Under the pieces are notes generated by a model that had not been told where the DNA came from, did not search any database, and was given only the letters and a program-made list of their open reading frames with translations. From assembly GCF_001434095.1 (NCBI RefSeq), contig NZ_AZDS01000006.1, positions 1 to 64,000 of the forward strand: a DNA stretch of 64,000 nucleotides. Reading direction: 5' to 3'. The translations under genes were made by a program, and so were the position numbers. The stretch comes from Fructilactobacillus fructivorans (GTDB taxonomy: Bacteria > Bacillota > Bacilli > Lactobacillales > Lactobacillaceae). Below are positions 51,067-60,256 of the stretch, in pieces (the first letter of the stretch is position 1; each line of letters opens with the position of its first letter).

Positions 51067-52194
51067 ATGGACGGATATCATAAGATTTGGAAGGTTTTAG
51101 CGACCATTATTTGTCTTGTAATCTTTATACTTAATTGTTTTTTAGGCGTTGGAATTTTTTGGACTTTATTACTTTGCTTTTCATTGTGGGGAAGCTTTTT
51201 ACTTTTTACTAGAAGAAACAAGAAACCGAATTTTACTAAAAAGCTAAATGAATATGGAATAAAATTAGATGAATTAAATGAATTTCCCGCGATTGCCAAA
51301 AATGCGATTGTAAGACGAAAATTGTCAAATGGAGCTTATAGTAATCTTCTGATGAGACAACTTCGATTAGTTAATGATGAGTTCAATATCAATTATAATG
51401 ATGAGATGGAAATAGTTAATCGACTAATTTATCTGGCGCATGAATACTACAAAAATGTGAAAAAGATTAAGAATAATTACAATGAGAATATTTATAACAA
51501 CTTTACTGCCATTGATGAGTTTAGCGAGCACTTGAGTGATTTAAAGAAAGAATACAGTAAAATCATGGTAGGTAATGATGGTGAAAATCGGGTGGCAAAT
51601 TCGGTCAAGGGTCTTGGGGACGTGATTTCTAATAGTAATGTATGGAATGATTATGGTGATGGTCACACTAATCGGAATCAACAAGATGTAATTTTGATTT
51701 CCCAAAGAGGAATATTCATCTTTGAAGTTAAAAATTGGACGACGTCTAGGTACATAGAAGAGACCCAAAGTGGTTACTTAATTGGAAGAGACAAATATAA
51801 TAACAAAACTCATTTTGTTAATGTAGCTCAACAAAGCCTAAATCATAAAAAAGCCATTGGGAACTTATTAAGTGATAATTTATCAATGGATGGAGAGAGT
51901 GGGGAAATAATGAATAACGTTCATTCATTGATTGTTAATGCGAATGATAATTGTCGGGTGTTAAGCCATCGGGACACAATTTTTAACGTATCAGAGCTTA
52001 GTGAGAGGTTGTTAGAGTATCCAATCTGTTTTAACCCTAACGAAGTGGCTCAGATAGTCCATATAATAACTGCCAGTCAAGTTTCAGAACAGAATCGGAA
52101 TCATTATATCTTTAACGAAGAACTGATCCCAAATCTTCCCTTGGTCGAAAGATGTTTACGGTTTATCCATGATACTGGTCAAAGTATTAGATAA
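51067..52194 (+). CDS. NERD (nuclease-related domain) membrane protein
   Basis: A 375-residue protein with two N-terminal membrane helices (about 9-45), a helical linker, and a NERD domain near residues 165-270: VGNDGENRVANSVK, then QQDVILISQRGIFIFEVKNW with the Asp and Glu-x-Lys expected of the nuclease-like core. NERD proteins are suspected DNA-processing enzymes of unknown role. AGGAG precedes ATG. Confidence 0.8.
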   Translation: MDGYHKIWKVLATIICLVIFILNCFLGVGIFWTLLLCFSLWGSFLLFTRRNKKPNFTKKLNEYGIKLDELNEFPAIAKNAIVRRKLSNGAYSNLLMRQLRLVNDEFNINYNDEMEIVNRLIYLAHEYYKNVKKIKNNYNENIYNNFTAIDEFSEHLSDLKKEYSKIMVGNDGENRVANSVKGLGDVISNSNVWNDYGDGHTNRNQQDVILISQRGIFIFEVKNWTTSRYIEETQSGYLIGRDKYNNKTHFVNVAQQSLNHKKAIGNLLSDNLSMDGESGEIMNNVHSLIVNANDNCRVLSHRDTIFNVSELSERLLEYPICFNPNEVAQIVHIITASQVSEQNRNHYIFNEELIPNLPLVERCLRFIHDTGQSIR

Positions 52195-52211
52195 AGTAAT
52201 TTTTATCGTAC

Positions 52212-52254
52212 AAAAAAACGCCTAACCATGATTTTCATGGTTAGGCGTTTTTCG
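52212..52254. terminator. Bidirectional terminator between the NERD gene and recA
   Basis: AAACGCCTAACCATG pairs with CATGGTTAGGCGTTT, flanked by A- and T-runs. Confidence 0.9.
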
Positions 52255-52261
52255 TTCAAGA

Positions 52262-53398
52262 CTAAACGTCTAATTTAGTTCCACTATCTTTTTTGGCACT
52301 TGCCTTTGTTGCTTTCTTAGTAGTTGCCTTATCGTCAGTTGACTTGGATTTAGCATCCTTACCATTGTCATCATCCTTTGATTCTTCATCATTGGCGATG
52401 CCATATGCTTCTCTGACTTTTTGCTTAATTTCTTCGACCATCTCAGGTTTGTCACCAAGGTTGGCAACGGTCTTGTTTAGACCCTGTCCCAATCGTTTCT
52501 CACCGTATGAGTACCATGATCCAGACTTGTCAACGATGTCCTTGTCAACCGCTAAGTTGACCATGTCGGCAATTGGTTCAATTCCTTTACCAAAACTCAT
52601 CAGGGTATCAACGGTCTTAAATGGAGGAGCCACCTTGTTCTTGACAACCTTAATCTTGGTTTCTCGGCCAACGACATCTTGGCCTTCCTTTGATTGCTTA
52701 CCGGAACTAACACGAAGTCGAACACTTGAGTAGAACTTAAGGGCACGACCACCAGGTGTGGTTTCAGGGTTACCAAACATCACACCAACTTTTTCTCTTA
52801 GTTGGTTAATGAAGATGACCACCGTGTTGGTCTTATTGATACTAGAAGCTAACTTTCGAAGGGCCTGTGACATTAAACGAGCCTGCAAACCAACGTGAGA
52901 GTCACCAATGTCACCCTCAATTTCAGACTTAGGAACAAGAGCTGCAACTGAATCGACAACGATTAAGTCGATGGCCCCGGATTGAACCAAGGCATCGGCA
53001 ATCTGAAGTCCTTCTTCACCTGTTCCTGGCTGTGATAACAAAAGGCTATCAATGTTAACACCAAGACTTTTGGCGTATTCAGGATCCATTGCGTTTTCAG
53101 CATCGATATATGCGGCTGTCCCACCAGCCTGTTGCAAAGCAGCAACGGTTTGAAGGGCAATGGTAGTCTTACCAGATGACTCGGCACCGAAAATCTCAAC
53201 TACACGACCACGCGGGAAACCACCGATTCCAAGGGCGATATCTAATGATAAGATACCGGTTGAGATGGAATCCACGTTCTGGTTAGGTGATTCACCCATG
53301 CGCATAATAGCACCAGTCCCAAATTCTTTCTTAATCTTGCTAAGTGCTTTGTCGAGCTCGATTTGACGCCCGTCTGCACTGTTTTTAGAATTTGCCAT
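52262..53398 (-). CDS. recA: Recombinase RecA
   Basis: A 378-residue DNA strand-exchange ATPase that loads onto single-stranded DNA and triggers SOS. Walker A GAESSGKT is at 71-78; the [23 protein letters not shown] and [22 protein letters not shown] blocks are canonical. The C-terminal tail is long, acidic then Lys/Ala/Thr-rich, as in many lactobacilli. AAGGAA precedes ATG. No cinA gene lies upstream; the next gene is a small hypothetical one. Confidence 0.98.
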   Translation of the reverse strand: MANSKNSADGRQIELDKALSKIKKEFGTGAIMRMGESPNQNVDSISTGILSLDIALGIGGFPRGRVVEIFGAESSGKTTIALQTVAALQQAGGTAAYIDAENAMDPEYAKSLGVNIDSLLLSQPGTGEEGLQIADALVQSGAIDLIVVDSVAALVPKSEIEGDIGDSHVGLQARLMSQALRKLASSINKTNTVVIFINQLREKVGVMFGNPETTPGGRALKFYSSVRLRVSSGKQSKEGQDVVGRETKIKVVKNKVAPPFKTVDTLMSFGKGIEPIADMVNLAVDKDIVDKSGSWYSYGEKRLGQGLNKTVANLGDKPEMVEEIKQKVREAYGIANDEESKDDDNGKDAKSKSTDDKATTKKATKASAKKDSGTKLDV

Positions 53399-53503
53399 AA
53401 AATTCCTTTCCTTTTACATAATTGCGAACATACGTTTGGTTACTTGATATAATCAATTGTACACTAATAACTACGTAATTTCCAATTAAATCAAATCAAT
53501 CAA

Positions 53504-53737
53504 TTAGATTCGTTTATTGACATAATATGGTGAGGTTTGATCGTTATTCTTATCGTTTGATTGAGCGTTATCCGAAAGGAAAATATCGAATGATTTTTTA
53601 TCTTTGCCATGAACTACTACGACGTTTTTGGACTCGATTTGCTTATCACGATAGAGTTGGGCAGAACGAACTGCATCGTTGTAGTCGTGGAAGTTGCCAA
53701 GGGAGTCTCCGGGATTGAAAAATATTGTTTCTGACAT
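53504..53737 (-). CDS. Small uncharacterised protein, 77 residues
   Basis: A soluble protein starting MSETIFFNPGDSLGNFHDYN, with no membrane segment. AAGGTGG lies 8 nt before the ATG at 53737. It is just upstream of recA in the same orientation, 105 bp apart. I do not recognise it. Confidence 0.65.
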   Translation of the reverse strand: MSETIFFNPGDSLGNFHDYNDAVRSAQLYRDKQIESKNVVVVHGKDKKSFDIFLSDNAQSNDKNNDQTSPYYVNKRI

Positions 53738-53976
53738 AGTAATTACCACCTTTCTACTATTATATTGTACCAGATTGCCCCCTTAATTATCTATTAGTGG
53801 ACTGCCATGTTGAACGACTATTTGCCACGTCGGAACATTAGTTAAATAAATTATTAAATCAATTTGATAAGTTACATACGGACTTTTTTGTACGGTATAA
53901 TGTAGTTGTAAGCATATGTGAAATCACTAACATAGAAATGAATGCTTAATCTGGATTTAAATCTAGGAGGGTTAAT

Positions 53977-55671
53977 ATGACTAAGAAAAAAGCAATTATG
54001 ATCGGTGCCGGGATCTCTAACATGGCGGCTGCCGTTTACCTGATTCAAGAGGGCCACTGGGATGGAAAAGACATTACTTTCTATTCATTAGATGACCATG
54101 GCGCAAACGATGGTGCCAAAACTGACGTGACCGGTAACGAATACTGGAACCGTAATCACGAAACTTCGGACCAGACTGGCTTTGTAGCCCGTGGTGGAAG
54201 AATGTTGAATTATCGTACCTACGTTGATTTAATGGATCTGTTAAGTCGAGTTCCTTCAGCCACTGAAGAGGGCATGACCGCCGCTGAAGACACGCGGGAC
54301 TTTGATGCTAAGCATCGCACCTACGATAAAGCGCGTTTGATGGAAGGCGAAAAGGGCATTATTAATTCCGCTAAGATGGGTTTTAACAACAAGGATCGAA
54401 TCTTATTAACTAAGTTAATCATGATGCCAGACGATAAGGAAACCGAACTTGATAACGTCTCAATCGCTGATTACTTCAAAGATGATCCTCACATGTTTCA
54501 AACGAATTTCTGGTACATGTGGGAAACTACCTTTGCCTTCCGAACTCAAAGTTCAGCACAGGAACTTAGACGTTACATGCACCAAATGATCTACGAATTT
54601 ACCCAAATTAACACGCTAGTTGGAGTTAACCGGACTCGTTACAACCAGTACGAAAGTTTGATGTTACCATTAATTAATTACTTGAAGAAGCAAGGCGTAA
54701 CGTTCGTCTTGAATCGACGAGTTGATGACTGGGACTTCAAAGAAACTCCAATGAACGAAGAAATTACCGTTAAGGGCTTAGAAATGGAGAACGTTGACAC
54801 CGGTCAAAAGGAACACGTTGACGTTGATGATGATACCGCGGTCTTCTTCACGAATGGTTCCATTACTGATTCTGCCACCCTTGGGGACTTCAACAATCCA
54901 TCAGGTGAAAATACCGACTATGGTGCTGCTTCAAGTTTGTGGAAGAAAGCCACTGACCACTTCTACAACTTGGGAAATCCTGATAAATTCTTTGCCGACC
55001 GCAATGCTAGTGGTTGGAGTAGTTTCACTGTAACCACCAAGGATCACACGTTCCTAAACGAAATTACTCGGATCACCACGCAACTTCCGGGGAATGCCTT
55101 GAACTCCTTCTTATCAACGAGTCCAATCACTCCATTAGGACAAAAAGACGTAAGAATGTCAATCGTGGTTCATCACCAACCTCACTTCACTGACCAGAAA
55201 CCAAATGAGACGGTCCTTTGGGGCTACTTCTTGTATCCATACCGTCGCGGGGAATTCGTTGACAAGCAATACATCAAGATGACCGGAAAAGAAATGGTTC
55301 AAGAGTTGATCGGTCAACTTTCAAAGGTTGATCCAGGTCCCGTTAATATTCGGGATAAAGAAAAAGAAATCATGGATTCGATCGTCAACTCGGTTCCGGT
55401 ATACATGCCATACGCTTCGGCATTGTTTAATAACCGGGCTAGGATTGATCGTCCAAAAGTCATTCCAGAACACTCAACAAACTTAGCCTTCACTGGTGAA
55501 TTTGTTGACCAGCCGTATCAGATGGTCTTCACTGAACAAAGTGCCGTTCGTTCTGGTGAAGTGGCTGCTTACCACTTTGCGGGCGTTCCAATGTCGAATC
55601 TTGTAGATAACCCACGATTTGATAAGAATCCCAAGGTCATGGCTAAGGCCGCTAAAAAGTTGTTTGAATAA
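53977..55671 (+). CDS. ohyA: Oleate hydratase
   Basis: A 564-residue FAD-dependent enzyme (once called myosin-cross-reactive antigen) that adds water to the cis-9 double bond of oleic or linoleic acid to give 10-hydroxy acids, detoxifying free fatty acids. The N-terminal MIGAGISNMAAAVYLIQEG is the FAD-binding motif; FVARGGRMLNYRTY, MWETTFAFRTQSSAQELRRYMHQMIYEF and FTEQSAVRSGEVAAYHF are family hallmarks. AGGAGGG precedes ATG. A TATAAT -10 is visible near 53900. Confidence 0.96.
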   Translation: MTKKKAIMIGAGISNMAAAVYLIQEGHWDGKDITFYSLDDHGANDGAKTDVTGNEYWNRNHETSDQTGFVARGGRMLNYRTYVDLMDLLSRVPSATEEGMTAAEDTRDFDAKHRTYDKARLMEGEKGIINSAKMGFNNKDRILLTKLIMMPDDKETELDNVSIADYFKDDPHMFQTNFWYMWETTFAFRTQSSAQELRRYMHQMIYEFTQINTLVGVNRTRYNQYESLMLPLINYLKKQGVTFVLNRRVDDWDFKETPMNEEITVKGLEMENVDTGQKEHVDVDDDTAVFFTNGSITDSATLGDFNNPSGENTDYGAASSLWKKATDHFYNLGNPDKFFADRNASGWSSFTVTTKDHTFLNEITRITTQLPGNALNSFLSTSPITPLGQKDVRMSIVVHHQPHFTDQKPNETVLWGYFLYPYRRGEFVDKQYIKMTGKEMVQELIGQLSKVDPGPVNIRDKEKEIMDSIVNSVPVYMPYASALFNNRARIDRPKVIPEHSTNLAFTGEFVDQPYQMVFTEQSAVRSGEVAAYHFAGVPMSNLVDNPRFDKNPKVMAKAAKKLFE

Positions 55672-55680
55672 TTAGATCGT

Positions 55681-55716
55681 AAAAAAGCCCAACTTCATTT
55701 GAAGTTGAGCTTTTTT
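55681..55716. terminator. Bidirectional terminator after ohyA
   Basis: AAAAAGCCCAACTTCA and TGAAGTTGAGCTTTTT pair with one mismatch. Confidence 0.85.
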
Positions 55717-55721
55717 GGTAT

Positions 55722-56132
55722 TCAATCAACATAGTCTTTAATTTCAGTAAAACACACGTCTCGTAGTGAGTCTGGGATGGCAAATAACTCCATAAATTCT
55801 TCTAAATTAATCTGATCGATTTCTTTATTGTCAGCATAGAAAGGGATCAAGAGTTTGATCGCATTGACATTGGCTTTTTGTTCATACTTCGGACTTAGCA
55901 AGGTCGTGAAACTAAGAATAGCGTCATCTTGATCGCACTGCATTATGTGGCTAATCTCATGCGCAATGATGAATGGCAGTTGTTTACGTGGTTGCCAGTT
56001 GGCATTGATCACAATTGACCGAGAACGGACGTCCGCAAAGGACTGGGTATTCTGATGTAGTTTGTCAGTGTATTCAACCGCGATGTCGTTATCTAACGCA
56101 TAGTTGAAGAGGCTATTGATGATTTCGTGCAT
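55722..56132 (-). CDS. ImmA/IrrE family metallopeptidase
   Basis: A 136-residue zinc peptidase with HEISH (H58-E59-x-x-H62) in FIIAHEISHIMQ. ImmA proteins cleave a partner XRE repressor after DNA damage or another signal, as in ICEBs1 and Lactococcus phages. It overlaps the repressor gene by 20 bp, so they are translated together. The pair faces a lysin-like gene, which is likely its target. Confidence 0.88.
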   Translation of the reverse strand: MHEIINSLFNYALDNDIAVEYTDKLHQNTQSFADVRSRSIVINANWQPRKQLPFIIAHEISHIMQCDQDDAILSFTTLLSPKYEQKANVNAIKLLIPFYADNKEIDQINLEEFMELFAIPDSLRDVCFTEIKDYVD

Positions 56133-56430
56133 TTCGAAGTTTCCTTAAGATTTCCACTACCGTTTCACGATCTTCTTCGGGAATTGGTTTGCCCCCGAAC
56201 ATCATGATCGTTGAGAGGTCGTCTAAATCAGCAGAGTTACCGGTTGAATTTCCTAGAAGGTAATCAACGGAGACATTAAAGTAGTTAGCAACTTTTTTTA
56301 GTTTCTGTGAATTGGCCGTTTTATCCCATTTTTGAAGGGTTCCATTAGAGAAGCCGAGCTGATGCTCCAATTCGCGAATGGAAATGTTTTTGTTTTTAGC
56401 AAGTTCTTTGACACGTTGATATATCGACAT
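56113..56430 (-). CDS. XRE family repressor
   Basis: A 105-residue repressor: helix-turn-helix (VKELAKNKNISIRELEHQLGFSNGTLQKWDKTANSQKLKKVANYFNVSVDYLLGN) and a short C-terminal region likely recognised by ImmA. GGGAG precedes ATG. It is divergent from the 654-residue lysin-like gene and probably binds the intergenic region. Phage-type origin is likely, although no integrase or phage structural gene is present. Confidence 0.9.
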   Translation of the reverse strand: MSIYQRVKELAKNKNISIRELEHQLGFSNGTLQKWDKTANSQKLKKVANYFNVSVDYLLGNSTGNSADLDDLSTIMMFGGKPIPEEDRETVVEILRKLRNARNHQ

Positions 56431-56478
56431 TTTGGACTCCCTTTAATCCTTTATATAGAAAAATAATCTATAAAATTA

Positions 56479-56507
56479 TTGACATGTAGAAATAATGGAT
56501 ATATGAT
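56479..56507 (+). promoter_or_regulatory. Strong promoter of the DUF1906 gene
   Basis: A perfect TTGACA (56479-56484) and TATGAT (56502-56507) with 17 bp spacing, giving a leader of about 205 nt. Confidence 0.7.
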
Positions 56508-56536
56508 TGCTCTTGTAAACAGATGAGAAATCAATC

Positions 56537-56563
56537 AACGACCTCAAGGAGAGGTCGGTTTAG
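56537..56563 (+). other. Leader hairpin before the DUF1906 gene
   Basis: CGACCTC and GAGGTCG form a stem with AAGGA in the loop, within the 5' leader; the T-run after it is weak. It could attenuate transcription. Confidence 0.4.
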
Positions 56564-56666
56564 ATTATTTCAGCTGATTTTCTTTACTGTCATTGTAGAG
56601 CTTTTGTCTATGATATTCAATGATTATTCTACATGATTGCGATTTGATTTCGATGTGTTTGCATGC

Positions 56667-56682
56667 GAGTTAGCGCTAACTC
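56667..56682. promoter_or_regulatory. 16-bp perfect palindrome, candidate operator
   Basis: GAGTTAGCGCTAACTC lies 38 bp upstream of the DUF1906 start, in the leader. Size and symmetry fit an operator, possibly for the XRE repressor. Confidence 0.5.
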
Positions 56683-56719
56683 TTAAATCTGATGAATAGA
56701 ATTTTAGGAGGAAATAATT

Positions 56720-58684
56720 ATGGATCAACAAGTATTAAACGTTCAGAAGTGGTTGAACCAAGAATATGGGAATGTTTCAGGATTTGATAAAGTCAAGGAA
56801 AATGGAAACACTGGTTGGCCAACTATTTATGCTTTAAGAATGGGACTTCAACATGAGTTAGGTATTAGTCCACTTGGTAGTGGTTTTGGCGATAAAACCA
56901 AGAAAGCACTAAGTGGAATGGTTGATCAATTGAAGGTCGGCTATAAAGGTAAGATTGCAAAGTTAATTCAAGGTGCTTTTTGGTGTAAGGGAATTAGTCC
57001 GAATGCGTTTGATGAGAAATATACAAAAGATACACAGAATGCAGTTAATACCCTTAGAAATGACGCAGGATTAGATAAAGGTGGAGTTAATGTCCCACTA
57101 ATGGCTGGTTTATTTGATATGGCTGCCTTTGAATTGCTTGATGGTGGTAAAAATAACTATCGTCAAATGCAACAATATTTAAATCATAACTATCTTAATT
57201 ATTTTGGTAATGATCTTGGATTGGTTCCAACTGACGGTTTGTATCAACGAAATACGAATACAGCTTTGATTTATGCTCTTCAAGCTGTTGAAGGAATGAC
57301 ACCCGTGCAAGCTAACGGAGTTTATGGATCAGGAACTATTAACAAAACACCAACCTTAACTGAAGGTGATAAAGGTGCAGGAGTTAAACTACTTCAATAT
57401 GGATTAATGGTTAATGATTTTTTGAGTGGATCTGTTGATGGAGTATTTAACAATTCTGTTGCTGAAGATGTGGTTAATTTTAGAAAGTTTATGAATTTAC
57501 CACCATTTACAGGGAAAGTAGATTTAACTGTTATCAAAGGATTACTTACCAGTAACGGGAATACTAATCGAGATTCAAATGCATGTGACACTTCGTTTCA
57601 ATTAAGTGATAAAGACGTTAAAAACATTAAAAATTATGGATTTGAAATTGTTGGTCGTTACTTAACTGGATCAGTTGGCACTGGCTCAAAACGTCGTAGC
57701 AAAAATCTAACTGATGATGAACTGAAAAGAATTACTGATGGTGGCCTAAAGGTGTTTCCAATCTATCAAGATAATGATGGCAGTCAGGAATACTTTAATT
57801 ATGGCCAGGGCTGTGCTGATGCAGGAATTGCAAATGCAACAGCACAACGACTCGGCTTCCCAAAAAGTACTATTATTTATTTTGCTGTTGATACTGATAT
57901 TCAGGCTGGCGACATTGATAGTACGGTTATTCCATATATGGAAGGAGTCAAAAAGGCATTAGGTGGATCAAATTATCAACTAGGAATTTACGGAACTAGA
58001 AATGTTTGTGCTCAAACCCTTAGTAAAGGACTTGCAAAAGCAGCCTTTGTATCTGATATGTCAACTGGATATAGTGGAAATTTGGGTTATCAGATGCCTA
58101 AAGATTGGGCAATTGACCAATTTGTTGAATACAGTTTAGGTGACATTGCAATTGACCAAGATGCATCGTCTGGCAGAGATAATGGAACTAATGAGATTAA
58201 GCCAACGGGAATTGGAGAAATGTCTGCCAAAGATGCTTTGAAGAATATTGTTGATAATACACAAGTAGAAATTGATGTTCCTTGGGTAATCTACAATGAT
58301 AATAAATCATTAAAAATTACCTTAGTAGGTGAAGGTGATATTAAACCTATCCATGGATCAGGATTGTTTACTATTAGTAACGGTGCATTACCACTAAAGT
58401 TTATGTTTGATTGGGTAATGCAAAGTTGTAATAACAATATTAATGCCGGAGTATACATCGTTAGTTTATTTAATAAATGGGAATTTGTTCAAAAAATTGA
58501 AGACGGACAGGTTTCAATTGAAATTGTAGAAACTAAAGATGGTTGGAGTATATCAGTAGAATTTAATATTTTTAAGTTAAAGATTAATAATAAAAGTTTT
58601 GATACAGAACTTTCTATTTCAATTGATATTGATTCTCATCCACATAACTATCCTGATTTTAAGAGTTATGAAAAAAGCTTATGA
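56720..58684 (+). CDS. DUF1906 glycoside hydrolase-like protein with peptidoglycan-binding repeats
   Basis: A 654-residue protein. The first 280 residues contain repeated peptidoglycan-binding-type modules (LTEGDKGAGVKLLQYGLMV, DGLYQRNTNTALIYAL). Residues near 290-480 are a DUF1906 (Rv2525c-like, GH25-like barrel) domain with GFEIVGRYLTGSVG, FPIYQDND, IIYFAVDTDIQ and WAIDQF. The last 160 residues are an unrecognised domain. There is no signal peptide, which is unusual for a wall-active enzyme. A strong AGGAGG precedes ATG. The divergent XRE/ImmA pair suggests induction under stress. Confidence 0.8.
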   Translation: MDQQVLNVQKWLNQEYGNVSGFDKVKENGNTGWPTIYALRMGLQHELGISPLGSGFGDKTKKALSGMVDQLKVGYKGKIAKLIQGAFWCKGISPNAFDEKYTKDTQNAVNTLRNDAGLDKGGVNVPLMAGLFDMAAFELLDGGKNNYRQMQQYLNHNYLNYFGNDLGLVPTDGLYQRNTNTALIYALQAVEGMTPVQANGVYGSGTINKTPTLTEGDKGAGVKLLQYGLMVNDFLSGSVDGVFNNSVAEDVVNFRKFMNLPPFTGKVDLTVIKGLLTSNGNTNRDSNACDTSFQLSDKDVKNIKNYGFEIVGRYLTGSVGTGSKRRSKNLTDDELKRITDGGLKVFPIYQDNDGSQEYFNYGQGCADAGIANATAQRLGFPKSTIIYFAVDTDIQAGDIDSTVIPYMEGVKKALGGSNYQLGIYGTRNVCAQTLSKGLAKAAFVSDMSTGYSGNLGYQMPKDWAIDQFVEYSLGDIAIDQDASSGRDNGTNEIKPTGIGEMSAKDALKNIVDNTQVEIDVPWVIYNDNKSLKITLVGEGDIKPIHGSGLFTISNGALPLKFMFDWVMQSCNNNINAGVYIVSLFNKWEFVQKIEDGQVSIEIVETKDGWSISVEFNIFKLKINNKSFDTELSISIDIDSHPHNYPDFKSYEKSL

Positions 58685-58817
58685 TGAGGTTGCCGACAAA
58701 TTAGGAGAAAAGACTGATACGTTTGCTTTGACACCGGCATATGTAAGATATGCAATTGAAGGTGAAAGTATTGGTGTTGCTGTAATAATTGCATTTTTAG
58801 CAGCACTAGTAGGATGA
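58668..58817 (+). CDS. Tiny membrane protein overlapping the DUF1906 gene, 49 residues
   Basis: MKKAYDEVADKLGEKTDTFA and so on, ending with a single hydrophobic helix (SIGVAVIIAFLAALVG). Its ATG lies 17 bp before the end of the DUF1906 gene, in another frame, preceded only by AAGAG, so it is probably coupled. It could aid export or serve as an anchor or holin-like partner; no homology is recognised. Confidence 0.6.
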   Translation: MKKAYDEVADKLGEKTDTFALTPAYVRYAIEGESIGVAVIIAFLAALVG

Positions 58818-58860
58818 TATATGATATTATTTGCGTAATTTATGGTGTATTAAAATGATT

Positions 58861-58903
58861 AAATAAATGGACCCTTAATTTTTAATTACAGGTCCATTTA
58901 TTG
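58861..58903. terminator. Bidirectional terminator
   Basis: AAATAAATGGACC pairs with GGTCCATTTATT around a T-rich loop. Confidence 0.75.
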
Positions 58904-58916
58904 ATTTATGTCTTAA

Positions 58917-59444
58917 TTACTTATTTTCCAATTTCATCTTTTTAATTCCCTCAGTAAGTTCTTTTGAATATTTCTTTTTCCGATATTTTAAGGTACTTTT
59001 AGAAAGATAATAGAATAAAAAGCCAGAACAAACTAAAAACGTTGGCAGCATTGGAGATTCATATGCCTCCCATAAATTGTTTGAAAGTAATAGTATTTCA
59101 ATTGATCCAATGAAAACAAAAATTCCAAAACACACAAATAAAATAATGACCCATAAATAATAATAATGTTTTAACCTTGAAGCCCGCATATGCTTAATCT
59201 TATATTTTTCTATTATTAATCTTATTGTAGTTCCTAGTGCGGTAATAAATAGCGAGAATGTAATTCCATCGATTGTTCCCATGATCCAGAGGATGAATTT
59301 GTTTGCATGCATATTAAGGAGAATGAAACCTAAAGTGAAGGTAATGATTACCAATATAATGGATGGTAGCAATAAACGTGACATAATGTGATATTTATGT
59401 AAATATTCTTGATAGTCCTTGATGTAGTCTGATTTTTCTGGCAT
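58917..59444 (-). CDS. Uncharacterised four-helix membrane protein, 175 residues
   Basis: Four hydrophobic segments (about residues 25-45, 52-75, 95-115 and 130-150) and a Lys-rich tail. No family is recognised. AAGGAG precedes ATG. It lies 34 bp after the gene at 59479 on the same strand, so the two form an operon. Strongly A+T-rich, suggesting accessory DNA. Confidence 0.65.
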   Translation of the reverse strand: MPEKSDYIKDYQEYLHKYHIMSRLLLPSIILVIITFTLGFILLNMHANKFILWIMGTIDGITFSLFITALGTTIRLIIEKYKIKHMRASRLKHYYYLWVIILFVCFGIFVFIGSIEILLLSNNLWEAYESPMLPTFLVCSGFLFYYLSKSTLKYRKKKYSKELTEGIKKMKLENK

Positions 59445-59478
59445 TTTATTTTTCTCCTTATAACCGAATATTCTCTCG

Positions 59479-59991
59479 TTAGTAAAATATAAAATGATAA
59501 ATTATTCCACAAATGATATTTATAAATGATAAAGCACAAGCAAATATCACTAGATAGTAGATAAAGTTAATGTGCTTGAAAAAGTATTGTCTTAAATTTT
59601 TAAAGTCGTTATTTGTGTTATTCATATAATTAAAGTGTTTTAATTTATGAATGGTTAAATATAGAATGAAAGAAATAAACAATGTTGAACCTATCATTAA
59701 TATAGGGAAGTAACCAGTATTCCCTAATAAAAGATCCCAACGATCGTTTAAAGTTATTTTCCACAGATTATTTTTATCGAAGGTATTTACTGTAATGTTA
59801 TTAATAAAGAAGTACGCAATTAATATTAATATATACGAAATTGAAGGGGCACTTTTGTAATTTTTATTTTCTTTTTCTAAATGTTTTCTGGAACGTTCAT
59901 ATGCGACACATAAATATATTATAGGTATAATTAAACAAAAATATATTATATTAGAAAATATGTAATAGATGATTGGTAAAGTAAATTGCAA
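59479..59991 (-). CDS. Uncharacterised membrane protein, about 170 residues
   Basis: About five hydrophobic segments, A+T-rich, no recognised family. I place the start at TTG 59991 (MQFTLPIIYYIF) because GGAGG is 7 nt upstream; the ATG at 60018 has no ribosome binding site. First gene of a two-gene membrane-protein operon. Confidence 0.6.
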   Translation of the reverse strand: MQFTLPIIYYIFSNIIYFCLIIPIIYLCVAYERSRKHLEKENKNYKSAPSISYILILIAYFFINNITVNTFDKNNLWKITLNDRWDLLLGNTGYFPILMIGSTLFISFILYLTIHKLKHFNYMNNTNNDFKNLRQYFFKHINFIYYLVIFACALSFINIICGIIYHFIFY

Positions 59992-60119
59992 AATAGTTCC
60001 TCCAATAAAAATGGTCATTAATGCTTTTCTATTAAACTAAATAGTGTGCCTTAATTATGTTAGCACTAGTATGCTTGGAGTAACAAATAGTATCAGTCAT
60101 TGGAAGTTATTTAATATGT

Positions 60120-60152
60120 AAAAAGAGTCAGCATTTTGATGCTGACCCTTTT
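60120..60152. terminator. Terminator after the 193-residue gene
   Basis: AGTCAGCAT pairs with ATGCTGACC, flanked by A- and T-runs. Confidence 0.75.
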
Positions 60153-60256
60153 ATTATGGTTAAGTTAATAAAGATAATTTTCTATTAAAGTGTATTTGCT
60201 TAAGCCTTTCGAATTGTGAATAGTATTGATGCTTTAGTTTATAGCTGCTTTCATGG

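Noticed and set aside
58599-58667. Upstream extension of the 49-residue frame
   Set aside because: The extra residues are the DUF1906 gene read in another frame; the ATG at 58668 is the sensible start.
55722-60018. Full prophage
   Set aside because: Only a repressor, ImmA and a lysin-like gene are found; there is no integrase, terminase, capsid or tail gene, and no attachment repeats were seen.
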